Shown here: piece by piece, positions 46,001 through 54,273 of the stretch
Layout: each line of letters starts with the position of its first letter
Numbering within the stretch: position 1 is the first letter of the stretch
NCBI RefSeq assembly: GCF_013375035.1
Contig: NZ_CP056032.1
Location: 5,330,001 to 5,394,000, forward strand
Origin: Spirosoma sp. KUDC1026
GTDB taxonomy: Bacteria > Bacteroidota > Bacteroidia > Cytophagales > Spirosomataceae
Direction: 5' to 3'
DNA: 64,000 nucleotides
Made by a program: the position numbers and the translations under genes
Notes under the pieces: model-generated
Seen by the model: the letters and a program-made list of their open reading frames with translations, nothing else
Told to the model about the DNA's origin: nothing
The model's database searches: none

Positions 46001-46440
46001 TCACGGCCATGACCGACAGCGAGCTAAAAACGCTGGAGCAGACGGATGCGCTGCATTTGGGTGAGTTCGATCTCCGCCTATCGGACGTTGACATCCAGAC
46101 GGAAGATATTCCGGGCTGGCTGGTCGCGAGTGAATACGGCCTGACCGTAGCGCTCGACGTAACGGTAACCGACGAACTGCGTCGGGAAGGTATCGCCCGC
46201 GACTTCGTGAACCGGATTCAGAACCTGCGCAAAGACCTCGATTTCGACGTAACAGATAAAATCACGATCGACCTCGAACGGAACAACGAGCAGCTTGCCG
46301 AAGCGGTCGAAATCAACAGCGACTACATCCGTCAGGAAGTGCAGGCCGTAGCGCTGAACCTAGTCACCGGTCTGAACGGCGAAGCCGTCGAGATCGACAT
46401 GGACGAGTTTACGCTACGCGTTAAGATTTCGGTATCGTAA
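43024..46440 (+). CDS. ileS: Isoleucyl-tRNA synthetase
   Basis: 1138 aa from GTG 43024 (VTYQQYDSLDYAKLAAEVL), which matches the usual N-terminus of the family; a TTG at 43009 is the alternative and there is no nearby ATG. It charges tRNA-Ile. Class I signatures: GAPGIHH (HIGH-type, about residues 53-58) and NKMSKRLGN (KMSKS-type, about 687-694). The CP1 editing domain is intact with GTGIVHTSPTFGADDF. Residues about 545-583 (MSERANERMSEW...) are encoded by an octamer repeat and its partial complement, a translated repeat element in a variable loop just before DLHRPY. A strong terminator follows. Confidence 0.95.
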   Translation: MTYQQYDSLDYAKLAAEVLTYWNQNQVFEQSVAIRDGKPSFTFYEGPPSANGAPGIHHVMARTIKDIFCRYKTMQGFQVERKGGWDTHGLPIELQVEKELGITKDDIGKTISVEEYNRRCRETVMRFTDQWNDLTQKMGYWVDLENPYVTYKNEYIESVWWLLKQLYDQNLLYKGYTIQPYSPKAGTGLSSHELNQPGTYKDVRDTTIVAQFKVKPTGKSAFLFFDSSDADIHILAWTTTPWTLPANSALTVGKDIEYVLVKTFNAYTFEPINVVLAKALVGRWFSDKAKVDSANDPAFDAYLPNDKIIPWTVLSEFKGEHLEGVEYEQLMPYVQSSKPAFRVILGDFVTTEDGTGIVHTSPTFGADDFRVAQAAGIPAIMVQDETGKDVPIVNKQGRFVAEITDFAGRYVKEEYYSDEEREDPDFKPTDVLISIKLKQENKAFRVEKYEHPYPHCWRTDKPILYYPLDSWFIRTTAKKDKLVELNQTINWQPESTGTGRFGNWLENLVDWNLSRSRYWGTPLPIWRSESGEEVCVGSVAELVSMSERANERMSEWVREGKTEYQSYLDANNSFIHSFNQSTFDLHRPYSDEIYFVSESGKVMQREPDLIDVWFDSGAMPYAQWHYPFENKEKVDNGQAFPADFISEGVDQTRGWFFTLHAIAGMLFDSVAFKNVVSTGLVLDKNGNKMSKRLGNAVNPFETLAKYGADATRWYMITNAEPWDNLKFNIDGVGEVQRKLFGTLSNTYNFFALYANLDKFSFEGRTVPVAERPELDRWILSKLQSLILEVEQQYDTFNPTKAGRAVQSFVNDQLSNWYVRLARRRFWAGSSDAGELTTDKRAAYETLFECLTTVTQLMAPISPFYADWLYRNLSNSDTSVHLTDFPKADQTLIDNELETSMELAQEVSSLVHSLRKGHKLKVRQPLSRVLIPVLSADTRRQIEHVAPLIMSEVNVKAIEFVDDASGILKKRVKPNFKALGPRFGKQMKEVAALITAMTDSELKTLEQTDALHLGEFDLRLSDVDIQTEDIPGWLVASEYGLTVALDVTVTDELRREGIARDFVNRIQNLRKDLDFDVTDKITIDLERNNEQLAEAVEINSDYIRQEVQAVALNLVTGLNGEAVEIDMDEFTLRVKISVS
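44656..44768 (+). repeat. Octamer repeat element translated in frame within ileS
   Basis: 44656-44690 is a run of 8-nt units (ATGAGCGA, AAGAGCGA, ATGAGCGA, ATGAGCGA, ATGG). 44739-44768 is an imperfect reverse complement (ATTCATTT, ATTCACTC, ATTCAATC). The same words form intergenic palindromes at 50551-50667. Three octamers equal 24 nt, so the frame stays open and gives an 8-residue period (MSERANER, MSEW). Confidence 0.7.
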
Positions 46441-46457
46441 CACGCACGTTTTCAATT

Positions 46458-46504
46458 AAAACAGAATAGCCGCTGGTAGATTTATCAGCGGCTATTCTGT
46501 TTTT
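46458..46504 (+). terminator. Terminator of ileS
   Basis: About 18-bp stem AAAACAGAATAGCCGCTG / CAGCGGCTATTCTGTTTT with a 10-nt loop and a T run, 17 bp after the stop codon. Confidence 0.9.
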
Positions 46505-46865
46505 GACAGATTAAGTCTGGTGGGCATGTCTTACTAAAAGCGTGCCATTCCATTAATTCTCAGCACTTAGTTCAGTCCGTCTCAAATTCTGGCTGATGGC
46601 ATGAAACTTGTAACATGCGATAGTACGAGCAATCTTTATCAGACAGCAAAATTCCAGGTAGTTAGTCGTCTGCAGCGTACCGGTCTTTGCCGGGCGGTAC
46701 GCTGTATTGATGCACAGGAAAGCGGTTCGTTAAGATTAGCGTCGTTACGTAATTCTTCTGGCTCGTAGCTTGTCTGCCAGCCTGTTACCTTAAAACGATT
46801 GCATTGCTTTGATCGAACATTTACGCGACATCTTACACACGTTTGCCAATAATTACCAGTCCGTA
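46505..46865 (+). promoter_or_regulatory. 361-bp gap upstream of the HTH-like gene
   Basis: No other gene seen. A hairpin CAGCGTACC / GGTACGCTG (46673-46704, with an inner CGG/CCG extension) stands about 100 bp before TTGCTTTG (46804-46811, 7 of 8 to the -7 consensus). The hairpin may be an operator or a remnant terminator. Confidence 0.4.
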
Positions 46866-47222
46866 ATGTGGCGCCTGCGGGAATGTCCGCTCAACGATGA
46901 ACAGTTGGGCGCTGCACTTGGTATCAGTGGCAACGCCATCCGGAGTCGACGTGCGAAACCGGACCTCTGGAAACTATCAGACGTTGAACGGCTGGCAACC
47001 TATTTCACCATTTCCGTAACGGCCTGCACCCAGCTTCACAAGATTCTGAATGAGTTACCTCCGCACATGAAGGATCTGGCCTCCAGCGACCGTCGGCGTA
47101 TGGAGCGGTTGTTACTCATCAAAATTGCCCAGTTGGAAGCGTATAACAAAAGCGACTGGCCTGTCAAGCATTTGCTTCGTATGCACCAGTCTCTCCTGGC
47201 CGTAGCCGGGCAATCAGCCTAG
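46866..47222 (+). CDS. Small HTH-like protein
   Basis: 118 aa from ATG 46866; the frame extends to a TTG at 46809, but that overlaps a promoter-like box. LNDEQLGAALGISGNAIRSRRAKPDLWKLSDVERLATYF resembles an XRE/Cro-type helix-turn-helix (recognition helix around GNAIRSRR), followed by a helical tail. It may be a small DNA-binding regulator. It lies alone between terminators; targets unknown. Confidence 0.5.
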   Translation: MWRLRECPLNDEQLGAALGISGNAIRSRRAKPDLWKLSDVERLATYFTISVTACTQLHKILNELPPHMKDLASSDRRRMERLLLIKIAQLEAYNKSDWPVKHLLRMHQSLLAVAGQSA

Positions 47223-47243
47223 TCAGTTTCTCCACTGATTACC

Positions 47244-47275
47244 AGCCGATAGGATTCCCCTATCGGCTTTTTTAT
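47244..47275 (+). terminator. Terminator after the HTH-like gene
   Basis: Perfect 10-bp stem AGCCGATAGG / CCTATCGGCT with a 5-nt loop and a following TTTTTATTTTT. Confidence 0.88.
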
Positions 47276-47280
47276 TTTTG
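47273..47280 (+). promoter_or_regulatory. -7 box of the phosphatase gene
   Basis: TATTTTTG, full match, overlapping the T run of the preceding terminator and 20 bp before ATG 47301. It supports that start over the upstream in-frame codon at 47280. Confidence 0.45.
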
Positions 47281-47300
47281 TGGTGACACCTCTATTTCCA

Positions 47301-49634
47301 ATGAAATCATCACGCTATCTGGTCGGTTTGCTCTGCCTGCTGACCGGCCTTACTACCTACGCCCAGACCCTGACCCGGGGGCCGTATCTGCAGGTTGTTA
47401 CGCCTACTTCTGTGCAGATTCGGTGGCGCACGAGCCAGCCGACAATTGGCCGGGTCTGGTTCGGTCCTACTGCCAGTCAGCTTACCAATAGCCAGCGGGA
47501 AACGCAGCCAACGCAGGAACACATGGTGACCATTACCGGTCTGCAACCCGCCACGCGCTATGCCTACGCCATCGGCCAGGACGAAACCAAACTGGCCTCC
47601 GGCGCGGACTACTACGTCCAGACAGCCATCCCCACCGGCGACAAACGTCCATTCCGCATCTGGGCGCTGGGTGATTTCGGCGATGGATCGGAGAATCAGC
47701 GTAATGTGTATAAGGCCTTCCGAAATGCAACAGCTAACCGCCCGGCCGATCTGTGGCTCTGGCTCGGCGATAATGCCTATTGCTGCGGTACAGACGATCA
47801 GTTTCAGCAGTACGTTTTCAGTCTGTACGGGCCAAATTTTCGGAACACGCCGTTTTTCATGACGCCCGGTAACCACGACTACGCTGACAACAGCAACAAC
47901 TTCAACATTGATTATTACAAGTTGTTTTCCATGCCGCAACGGGGTGAATCGGGTGGGGTACCGTCGGGGTCACAGGCGTACTTCTCGGCCGACTATGGTA
48001 ACGTCCATATGGTTTCTCTTGACTCGCAGGGCAACGAAGCTGGCCTGTATCGGCTCTACGACACGACGGGTACGCAGGTGCAATGGCTCAAACGCGATCT
48101 GGCGGCTAACAAACAACCGTGGACGATCGTCTTTTTTCACCATCCGCCCTACAGCAAGGGTGGCCACGATTCGGATACCGAACTAGCCATGAAACTCATC
48201 CGGGAACGGCTTACGCCCATTCTGGAACGGTACAAGGTCGATCTGGTTATGAACGGGCACAGCCACAACTATGAGCGACTGTACCGGATCAAAAACCACC
48301 GCGGTCTGGCCAATACGTTCGATCGGAACACGCAGTTGGCCGAAGGCACAACGGCACGCTACGACGGCACACCCAACTCCTGCCCGGTGCTGACCAAAGG
48401 CGAAGGTATTGTGTACGTCGTGAACGGCTCGGGCGGAGCGCTGGGGCCGCAACAGCCCGACTATCCGCTACCGGCGATGGTTGCGGGTACAAAGGGAACA
48501 GCAGGCGGATCGGTGATTCTGGACGTATCTGACAACCGGATCGATGCACAGTTCATTGCCGCCGACGGCGTTGTTCAAGATCAGTTTACGATTATGAAAG
48601 AAGTGAGTAAAACGGCATCGATTACCAGCGAATACGGCGATACGCTTCAGTTAGCAGCTTCCTGGCCCGTGGCGCTCGACAAAACAGGCGATTATAAATG
48701 GTCGAGCGGAGAAAGCAGCCGTACCATTCGCTATGTAGCAAACCGATCAGGTACGTTCCCGATTACGGTAAGCGATAGTCGACAGTGCCTGACGGATCAA
48801 TATACCGTAACGGTACAGGCGCAACCTCGACTGACGACGAAAGCACCAGCTTCGGCCTGCGCGGGTAAAGCAATTACCGTTACCGCTACGCCCGAAAACA
48901 CGACCAAAGCCGCTGGCTGGCAGTACGATGTGCTGCTGTCGGATGCCGCTGGCAACTTCATCAGCGAGCAGGTTATCGGCTCAGGTTCGCTCAGCAGTTT
49001 GCAGGCAAACTTACCCGCCACGTTGGCAGCCGGTTCTGGTTACCGGCTGCGGATTCGGCCCCGCAACATGTCATACGCTGAGCTGATTCCTAGTGAAGCC
49101 ATTGCTATCAGTGTGCTGCCAACGGCAACGATCACGGGCTCGGCAACCGTAACGCAGGGGCAGTCAGCCACGCTTTTACTTAATTTAACGGGTAGCGGTC
49201 CCTGGCGGGGAACGTTGTCAGACGGCACGGCTTATTCCGCAACTGCGTCGCCAACGTTCATTGCCGTTCAGCCAGGTCAGTCAACGCAGTATACCATTAC
49301 GTCCGTCGAAAACGGTTGCGGAGTGGGTACCGGTTCGGGGCAGGCTCTGGTAACCGTGTTGATTCCTACCGAAGTGGAGCCGTTTGCGGGTGGACAGTTG
49401 CGTGTTTTTCCAAACCCAACGCAGGACGTTGTGTACGTAGAATTGTCGATTCCGCAACGGAAGGAAATCGCCGTGAATCTGCGCGACGTACAGGGCCGAA
49501 CCGTTTATCAAAAGCAGACAGGGCTGGCGAGCCAATTTAAGGAAGCAATTACCTTACCCGAGGTTAACGGTACGTACCTGCTAACGATTCAGGTCGGTAA
49601 AGAGGTGATTACACGAAAAGTACTGCGGCAATAA
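47301..49634 (+). CDS. T9SS-secreted purple acid phosphatase-like metallophosphoesterase
   Basis: 777 aa. Signal peptide (residues 1-22, ending TTYAQ), fibronectin-like N-terminal domain of purple acid phosphatases (about 25-115, GPYLQVVTPTSVQIRWRTSQ), then a calcineurin-like dinuclear metal site: GDFGDG, GDNAYCCG, GNHDY, FFHHPPYSKGGH and GHSHNYER. Beta-sandwich segments follow (about 430-690). The C-terminus is a type IX secretion sorting domain (LRVFPNPTQDVVYVEL ... ITRKVLRQ). It should be exported to the cell surface or medium to release phosphate from esters. Monocistronic, with its own promoter. Confidence 0.93.
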   Translation: MKSSRYLVGLLCLLTGLTTYAQTLTRGPYLQVVTPTSVQIRWRTSQPTIGRVWFGPTASQLTNSQRETQPTQEHMVTITGLQPATRYAYAIGQDETKLASGADYYVQTAIPTGDKRPFRIWALGDFGDGSENQRNVYKAFRNATANRPADLWLWLGDNAYCCGTDDQFQQYVFSLYGPNFRNTPFFMTPGNHDYADNSNNFNIDYYKLFSMPQRGESGGVPSGSQAYFSADYGNVHMVSLDSQGNEAGLYRLYDTTGTQVQWLKRDLAANKQPWTIVFFHHPPYSKGGHDSDTELAMKLIRERLTPILERYKVDLVMNGHSHNYERLYRIKNHRGLANTFDRNTQLAEGTTARYDGTPNSCPVLTKGEGIVYVVNGSGGALGPQQPDYPLPAMVAGTKGTAGGSVILDVSDNRIDAQFIAADGVVQDQFTIMKEVSKTASITSEYGDTLQLAASWPVALDKTGDYKWSSGESSRTIRYVANRSGTFPITVSDSRQCLTDQYTVTVQAQPRLTTKAPASACAGKAITVTATPENTTKAAGWQYDVLLSDAAGNFISEQVIGSGSLSSLQANLPATLAAGSGYRLRIRPRNMSYAELIPSEAIAISVLPTATITGSATVTQGQSATLLLNLTGSGPWRGTLSDGTAYSATASPTFIAVQPGQSTQYTITSVENGCGVGTGSGQALVTVLIPTEVEPFAGGQLRVFPNPTQDVVYVELSIPQRKEIAVNLRDVQGRTVYQKQTGLASQFKEAITLPEVNGTYLLTIQVGKEVITRKVLRQ

Positions 49635-49646
49635 ACGTAGCGTTAG

Positions 49647-50543
49647 CTACAGCACCTGCCCAACACCAAACAGAATCACGAAAAGCAAGGTAGAGAGCGC
49701 GAGTTGGCCCAGTCGGGCGTTGAGTTCGGCGGGCTTCTTATGCGTAGCGACGGCTCGGCCGTTCAGCACAAAGAGCGGAAAGGAAAGCAGGTAAAGATAA
49801 CCCGTTAGTGGGGCATCAGTCAGGAAGGAATAGGCCAGCGCGCAGACCATACCCGTCAGCAGCAAACCCCAGTGGTAGCGAATAGCCAGGGGCAAACCTA
49901 GCCGCGCCGGAATCGACTTCTTGCCAGTCATCGTGTCGGTCTCAATGTCGCGAATGTTGTTGACATTCAGCACGCCCGTGGCGAACAGGCCAACGCTGGT
50001 AGCGGGTAATAGCAACAACCAATGAAACGACAGTGTGTGCAGAAAGTACGTTCCCAGCACGCCCACCCAGCCAAAGAAAATCAGGACGGCAATATCGCCG
50101 AAACCCGCGTAGCCATAAGGGCGTTTACCGTTGGTGTAGCCCACCGCGGCTGCAATACTGAGTAAACCAAGGATCAGAAAGAACCAGAAGACAGTCGCGT
50201 CGGCATCCCGGAAGGCCAATACTAAAAGACCAATACCGCTAATAAGCGACAGAATCGACGTAATAATAATGCCCCGGAGCATAGCTTCTCGGGTAATGTC
50301 GCCGGTGGCCACCGCCCGACGAGGCCCAACGCGCAACTCCGTATCTTTTCCCGATACCGCATCGCCGTAGTCGTTGGCGAAGTTGGAGAGGATTTGAAGA
50401 AAAATGGTCGTCAACACCGCCAGCAGTGTAATCGTCCAGCTAAAATGCCGACTAGCCACCGCCAGAAAACTCCCTAAAATGATGCTAGCCAGCGACAGTG
50501 GCAACGTGCGCGGCCGGGCAGCCGCAAGCCAATTTTTCATCAT
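49647..50543 (-). CDS. menA: 1,4-dihydroxy-2-naphthoate polyprenyltransferase
   Basis: 298 aa from the first of two adjacent ATGs (50543/50540); the longer open frame runs into the palindromic repeat upstream and is not coding. UbiA-superfamily membrane protein with about eight helices. It attaches the isoprenoid tail to DHNA in menaquinone synthesis. Typical MenA features: KNWLAAARPRTLPLSLASI at the N-terminus, the first Asp motif NFANDYGDAVSGKD, GPRRAVATGDI, and the second motif NNIRDIETDTMTGKKSIPARLG. Upstream lies a 44-bp perfect inverted repeat that reaches almost to the start codon. Confidence 0.92.
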   Translation of the reverse strand: MMKNWLAAARPRTLPLSLASIILGSFLAVASRHFSWTITLLAVLTTIFLQILSNFANDYGDAVSGKDTELRVGPRRAVATGDITREAMLRGIIITSILSLISGIGLLVLAFRDADATVFWFFLILGLLSIAAAVGYTNGKRPYGYAGFGDIAVLIFFGWVGVLGTYFLHTLSFHWLLLLPATSVGLFATGVLNVNNIRDIETDTMTGKKSIPARLGLPLAIRYHWGLLLTGMVCALAYSFLTDAPLTGYLYLLSFPLFVLNGRAVATHKKPAELNARLGQLALSTLLFVILFGVGQVL

Positions 50544-50550
50544 GGTACTA

Positions 50551-50667
50551 TTGAGCGAATGAGCGAATGAGTGATTGACCGGGCCGCCGGTGCGGTGAAT
50601 GTCTAGTTCTTGCGCCAGCCTATTCACCGCACCGGCGGCCCGGTCAATCACTCATTCGCTCATTCAC
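50551..50667. repeat. 44-bp perfect inverted repeat upstream of menA
   Basis: Arms 50557-50600 and 50622-50665 are exact complements with a 21-nt loop. The outer part is octamer-like (GAATGAGC, GAATGAGT, GATTGACC), the inner part the GC core CCGGGCCGCCGGTGCGG (50579-50595). It fills most of the menA-gpx gap, ending a few bases from the menA start and from the gpx stop. Confidence 0.9.
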
Positions 50668-50672
50668 CATTG

Positions 50673-51290
50673 TTAGATTCCTACTGCTTTCTTAAACTCG
50701 TCGTCTTCGGGTTTTACTTTCGAGCCGAAGAAGTGAGTCAGTTCGCCTTTCTCGTTGATAACGTATTTGCAGAAATTCCAGGTGGGTGCTTTGTCGTTCC
50801 AGCCGTTCATATCTTTGGTCGTCAGCCATTTGTAGAGCGGAGCCTGATCGTCGCCTTTCACACTGATCTTCTCGAACATGGGGAACGAAACACCGTAGTT
50901 CTTTTTGCAGAACGACGCGATCTCTTCGTTGCTATCCAGTTCCTGGTTGGCGAAGTTGCCGGCGGGGAAACCCAATACGACGATTTTATCGCCATGCTCT
51001 TTGTAGAACTTCTCCCAGTCGGCATACTGTGGCGTAAAGCCGCATTTCGAGGCTGTATTCAGCACAATAACTTTCTTGCCCTTAAAACCACTCAGAGCTA
51101 CGGGTTTGCCATCCAATGACTTCACCGTGAAATCGTACAGCGTTTTTGTGGGAGCTGCATGCTCAGCGGGCGCAACGGCGACTTCGTTTTTGTCGCTGAG
51201 AATGTCTTTGACAAGGTCTCTAAAGATAAACCCCGACGAGAGAACGATCAGCGCTGCGGCTGCCAGTGTAAGCGAAACGTGTTTTTTCAT
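50673..51290 (-). CDS. Glutathione peroxidase-family thiol peroxidase
   Basis: 205 aa. An N-terminal hydrophobic segment (about 5-22) anchors or exports it, placing it in the periplasm. The Gpx domain has peroxidatic Cys83 in NTASKCGFTPQY and WNF at 171-173. Cys128 lies 45 residues after Cys83, the position of the resolving cysteine in thioredoxin-dependent Gpx enzymes (inferred). The usual FPCNQFG loop reads FPAGNFANQE, so the conserved Cys is Ala and the tetrad Gln is Asn112 by alignment. It probably reduces peroxides with a thioredoxin-like donor. It lies just upstream of menA on the same strand. Confidence 0.88.
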   Translation of the reverse strand: MKKHVSLTLAAAALIVLSSGFIFRDLVKDILSDKNEVAVAPAEHAAPTKTLYDFTVKSLDGKPVALSGFKGKKVIVLNTASKCGFTPQYADWEKFYKEHGDKIVVLGFPAGNFANQELDSNEEIASFCKKNYGVSFPMFEKISVKGDDQAPLYKWLTTKDMNGWNDKAPTWNFCKYVINEKGELTHFFGSKVKPEDDEFKKAVGI

Positions 51291-51388
51291 GGGAAACTAG
51301 GTTTGGGCAACTGTCTGGCTACCTGCCGACGTACACCTCAACGGATTGTTAAAAAAAATAGTTTAGTACATCTACCTAAGCAAAATTT

Positions 51389-51679
51389 TCAATCCGCCGA
51401 TTCGCGGATATACATCTTAACACCGCCTACCCGCGGGGCCAGCACGTTATAGATGGACGCGAAAATGGCCCCGAAAACCAGCCCTATTCCGCCGTAGAAC
51501 AACGGAAAGAAAATAAGCACAGCCACACTTCCTCCCATCATACCCCCCATAATTCTGTTTCCCATTATGGATCCAAACAGAAAAAAGAGCAGGGCAAACA
51601 ACACGCCTAACAGGGCCAGCGAGGCACCGTACATAATTGCAACGGACATGACATCCAGACGGGTAATTTCTCGTTTCAT
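51389..51679 (-). CDS. Small two-helix membrane protein
   Basis: 96 aa from the ATG at 51679 (MKREITRLDVMSVAIMYGA); the longer frame starting at 51724 overlaps the argS end region without looking coding. Two long hydrophobic segments (about 12-36 and 47-72) separated by a Met/Gly-rich turn (GNRIMGGMMGG). The start resembles DUF3566-type membrane proteins. Function unknown. It begins 65 bp after the argS stop on the same strand. Confidence 0.55.
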   Translation of the reverse strand: MKREITRLDVMSVAIMYGASLALLGVLFALLFFLFGSIMGNRIMGGMMGGSVAVLIFFPLFYGGIGLVFGAIFASIYNVLAPRVGGVKMYIRESAD

Positions 51680-51744
51680 TTCGTGAAGGTTTTGGTTTAC
51701 GCCCTGAATGTAAGCAGGATACAAACCATCCCAGCACGCACTGA

Positions 51745-53529
51745 TTACATTTTTTCCGGCACCGAAATCCCCAGTAACTCCATCGCCGAACGGATTGTCC
51801 GTCCAATGGCCTGTGCCATCACCAGTCTATTCTGCAACTTGACCATATCCGTTTCTTTCAGAATTGACAGTTTGTCGTAGAACTGGTTGAATGTCCGGGC
51901 CAGTTCGTAGGCATACTGTGCGATGTACGACGGTGCGTAATCCGCCCCGGCGTCGGCCACTCGCTGCGGGTACTGACTCAGCAGAAACACCAGTTGCTGT
52001 TCCACATCATCCAGCTCGGTTGGTGTAACCGGCCCATCCAGCGACAGGCTCAGTTCCTTTGCTTTCCGCACTACCGACTGAATCCGGGCGTGTACGTACT
52101 GTATATACGGTCCCGTATGCCCATGCAGATCTACCGACTCGGCCGGATTGAACTGCATTCGTTTCTGCGGATCAACTTTCAGCAGGTAATATTTCAGCGC
52201 GCCCAGGCCCAGCATGTGGAACAGATCGGCTTTTTCCCCGGCGCTGAATTCATCAAGCTTGCCTTTGGCGGCTTCGTCGGCAGCCGTAGCAGCCGCTTCG
52301 GTCGTTTCCCGAATCAGGTCATCGGCGTCTACGACGGTGCCTTCCCGTGATTTCATTTTACCCGTTGGCAGGTCGACCATACCGTATGACAGATGGTAGA
52401 GTCCATCGGCGTACGGCCGCCCCAGCCGGCGCAGAATGGCAAACAGGACGTTGAAGTGGTAGTCCTGTTCGTTGCCCACCACCCAGATCTGGCGGTCATT
52501 ATGAAAATCCTGGTATTTCAGATCGGTAGTACCCAGATCCTGGGTCATGTACACCGACGTACCGTCGGAGCGCAGCACCAGTTTTTGATCAAGTCCTTCC
52601 TCGGTCAGATCGATCCATACCGAACTGTCTTCCTTGCGGTAGAAAATGCCTTTCTGCAGGCCTTCTTCCACGATTTCTTTACCCAGTACGTAGGTGTTCG
52701 ATTCGTAATAGGTCTTATCGAAACTCACGCCGATGCTCCGGTACGTAGCCTCAAAACCGGCATATACCCAATTGTTCAGCTTCTGCCAGAGCGCTACCGT
52801 TTCGGGATCGCCCTGCTCCCAGAGCCGTAACATCTGCTGCACTTCCAGCATCAGCGGAGCCTTTTTCTCGGCTCCCTCCTTGGCTACGCCCTCCGCTACC
52901 AGCTGCTCGATTTCAGCTTTGTAGGCTTTATCGAACAGAACGTAATACTTCCCGATCAGGTGATCGCCCTTCATGCCCGACGATTCGGGGGTTTCCCCAT
53001 TACCGTACAGTTTGTAAGCGAGCATCGACTTGCAGATATGAACACCACGGTCGTTAACAATACAGGCTTTCACGACGTCATAGCCGCAGGCCTTCAGAAT
53101 CCGGCTCACCGAATCGCCCAGGAAATTGTTCCGCAGGTGACCCAGGTGCAGCGGTTTGTTGGTGTTCGGTGAGGAGAACTCGACCATTACCGACTCTTCT
53201 TTTTTCGGTAACTGACCAAACTCGGCGTTAGCCGCAATATCATTCAACACCTCCACCCAGGCGGCATCGGCAATACTGATGTTCAAAAACCCCTGAACAA
53301 CGTTAAACTGGCTGACAATAGGGCTGTTTTCGGTAAGCCACGTACCGATAGCCTGTCCAATCTGCGCGGGTGGCTGGCGGAGGGCTTTGGTCAGTGCGAA
53401 CGTAACAAACGTATAAAGACCTTCGAATTCTTTTTTGGTGGGCTGCAATAGGACGTCGCTGACGTCCTGCTGGTACAACTCGGCAATGGCGCGCTGAATG
53501 GCACCTTTTAACTGTTCCTGAATATCCAT
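51745..53529 (-). CDS. argS: Arginyl-tRNA synthetase
   Basis: 594 aa class I synthetase charging tRNA-Arg. N-terminal Add-1 domain (about 1-110) for tRNA D-loop recognition, then SSPNTNKPLHLGHLRNN with the HIGH-type HLGH (about 133), GMVDLPTGKMKSREGTVVDADDL in the KMSKS-loop region, and a C-terminal anticodon-binding DALR helical domain ending TIRSAMELLGISVPEKM. Length and motif order are normal. A -7 box lies upstream. Confidence 0.96.
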   Translation of the reverse strand: MDIQEQLKGAIQRAIAELYQQDVSDVLLQPTKKEFEGLYTFVTFALTKALRQPPAQIGQAIGTWLTENSPIVSQFNVVQGFLNISIADAAWVEVLNDIAANAEFGQLPKKEESVMVEFSSPNTNKPLHLGHLRNNFLGDSVSRILKACGYDVVKACIVNDRGVHICKSMLAYKLYGNGETPESSGMKGDHLIGKYYVLFDKAYKAEIEQLVAEGVAKEGAEKKAPLMLEVQQMLRLWEQGDPETVALWQKLNNWVYAGFEATYRSIGVSFDKTYYESNTYVLGKEIVEEGLQKGIFYRKEDSSVWIDLTEEGLDQKLVLRSDGTSVYMTQDLGTTDLKYQDFHNDRQIWVVGNEQDYHFNVLFAILRRLGRPYADGLYHLSYGMVDLPTGKMKSREGTVVDADDLIRETTEAAATAADEAAKGKLDEFSAGEKADLFHMLGLGALKYYLLKVDPQKRMQFNPAESVDLHGHTGPYIQYVHARIQSVVRKAKELSLSLDGPVTPTELDDVEQQLVFLLSQYPQRVADAGADYAPSYIAQYAYELARTFNQFYDKLSILKETDMVKLQNRLVMAQAIGRTIRSAMELLGISVPEKM

Positions 53530-53567
53530 CGGTTGGTAGAATCGCGCGAACCGGCGATTTCTGAACG

Positions 53568-53575
53568 CAAAAATA
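53568..53575 (-). promoter_or_regulatory. -7 box of argS
   Basis: On the minus strand TATTTTTG, full match to TAnnTTTG, 39 bp before the argS ATG. Confidence 0.4.
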
Positions 53576-53736
53576 CGAAAAGTACGGGCTTGTTGGCCGA
53601 TCGCTGTTTCTGCCGACTCTGTTCATTATCCTGATCAAACGTATCGGGCAAAATTATTTCCGGCTTCTTTCGGCAAGCAGCGCTCCAATTTTTTAGTTTC
53701 GCCCTGAACTGTCTTCACATGATCAACCACTCAGCC

Positions 53737-54267
53737 ATGAAGAGTCTGGCTATTCTTACTACCTTCTGTGCCCTCTGCCTCACCAGCTGCGTAACCGCCT
53801 ATTTCCAGTCAAACGTTAAACCAGAAGCCAAGCCGGACTTCAAACGAATTCTGGTGGTGACCTATCTGCCCCTTTCACGCCCCGAATACATGAATGAACT
53901 TAAGGCGGCATTCCCAACCGGCTATCAAGTGTGCGCCGTATCCGTTACGCCACTTTCGTTCGACGACCCAAAAGAAACCATTCAAAAGCAACAACAAACC
54001 TGTCAGAGTGACGTCATGTTAACGCTTGATTTCGACCGCAGTTTTACGACCGGTTCTGGTAAATCTATTGATAGCCACAGTCAGTTCTATGCCGAAATGA
54101 TTGACTTATCCACCAATAAACCATTCTGGAAAGCCATCATTACCACTACCACTAGCTCGCAGGAGGTATCTGCCCGTGAACTAGTCAAAAAGCTTCAGGA
54201 GGACGACATCATCAAAGGGAAGATACCCACTATCCCCTACCAACGCTACGAGCAGGACAATTATTAA
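53737..54267 (+). CDS. Hypothetical lipoprotein
   Basis: 176 aa from ATG 53737, at which a lipoprotein signal starts (MKSLAILTTFCALCLTSC, lipobox LTSC). The mature protein alternates predicted strands and helices and ends in a hydrophilic stretch (KKLQEDDIIKGKIP). DVMLTLDFDRSF and AEMIDLSTNKPFWKAI are reminiscent of small periplasmic lipoproteins of unknown role. A TAGTTTCG box (53694-53701) precedes it. It converges on the SDR gene with 6 bp between stops. Confidence 0.6.
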   Translation: MKSLAILTTFCALCLTSCVTAYFQSNVKPEAKPDFKRILVVTYLPLSRPEYMNELKAAFPTGYQVCAVSVTPLSFDDPKETIQKQQQTCQSDVMLTLDFDRSFTTGSGKSIDSHSQFYAEMIDLSTNKPFWKAIITTTTSSQEVSARELVKKLQEDDIIKGKIPTIPYQRYEQDNY

Positions 54268-54273
54268 CGTTCT

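Noticed and set aside
47310..47939. 209-aa minus-strand ORF
   Set aside because: Shadow of the phosphatase gene, whose signal peptide, metal motifs and sorting domain are clear.
49647..50543. UbiA-family gene as the missing eboC
   Set aside because: Its motifs match MenA, it is about 5 kb away and on the opposite strand from eboDEF.
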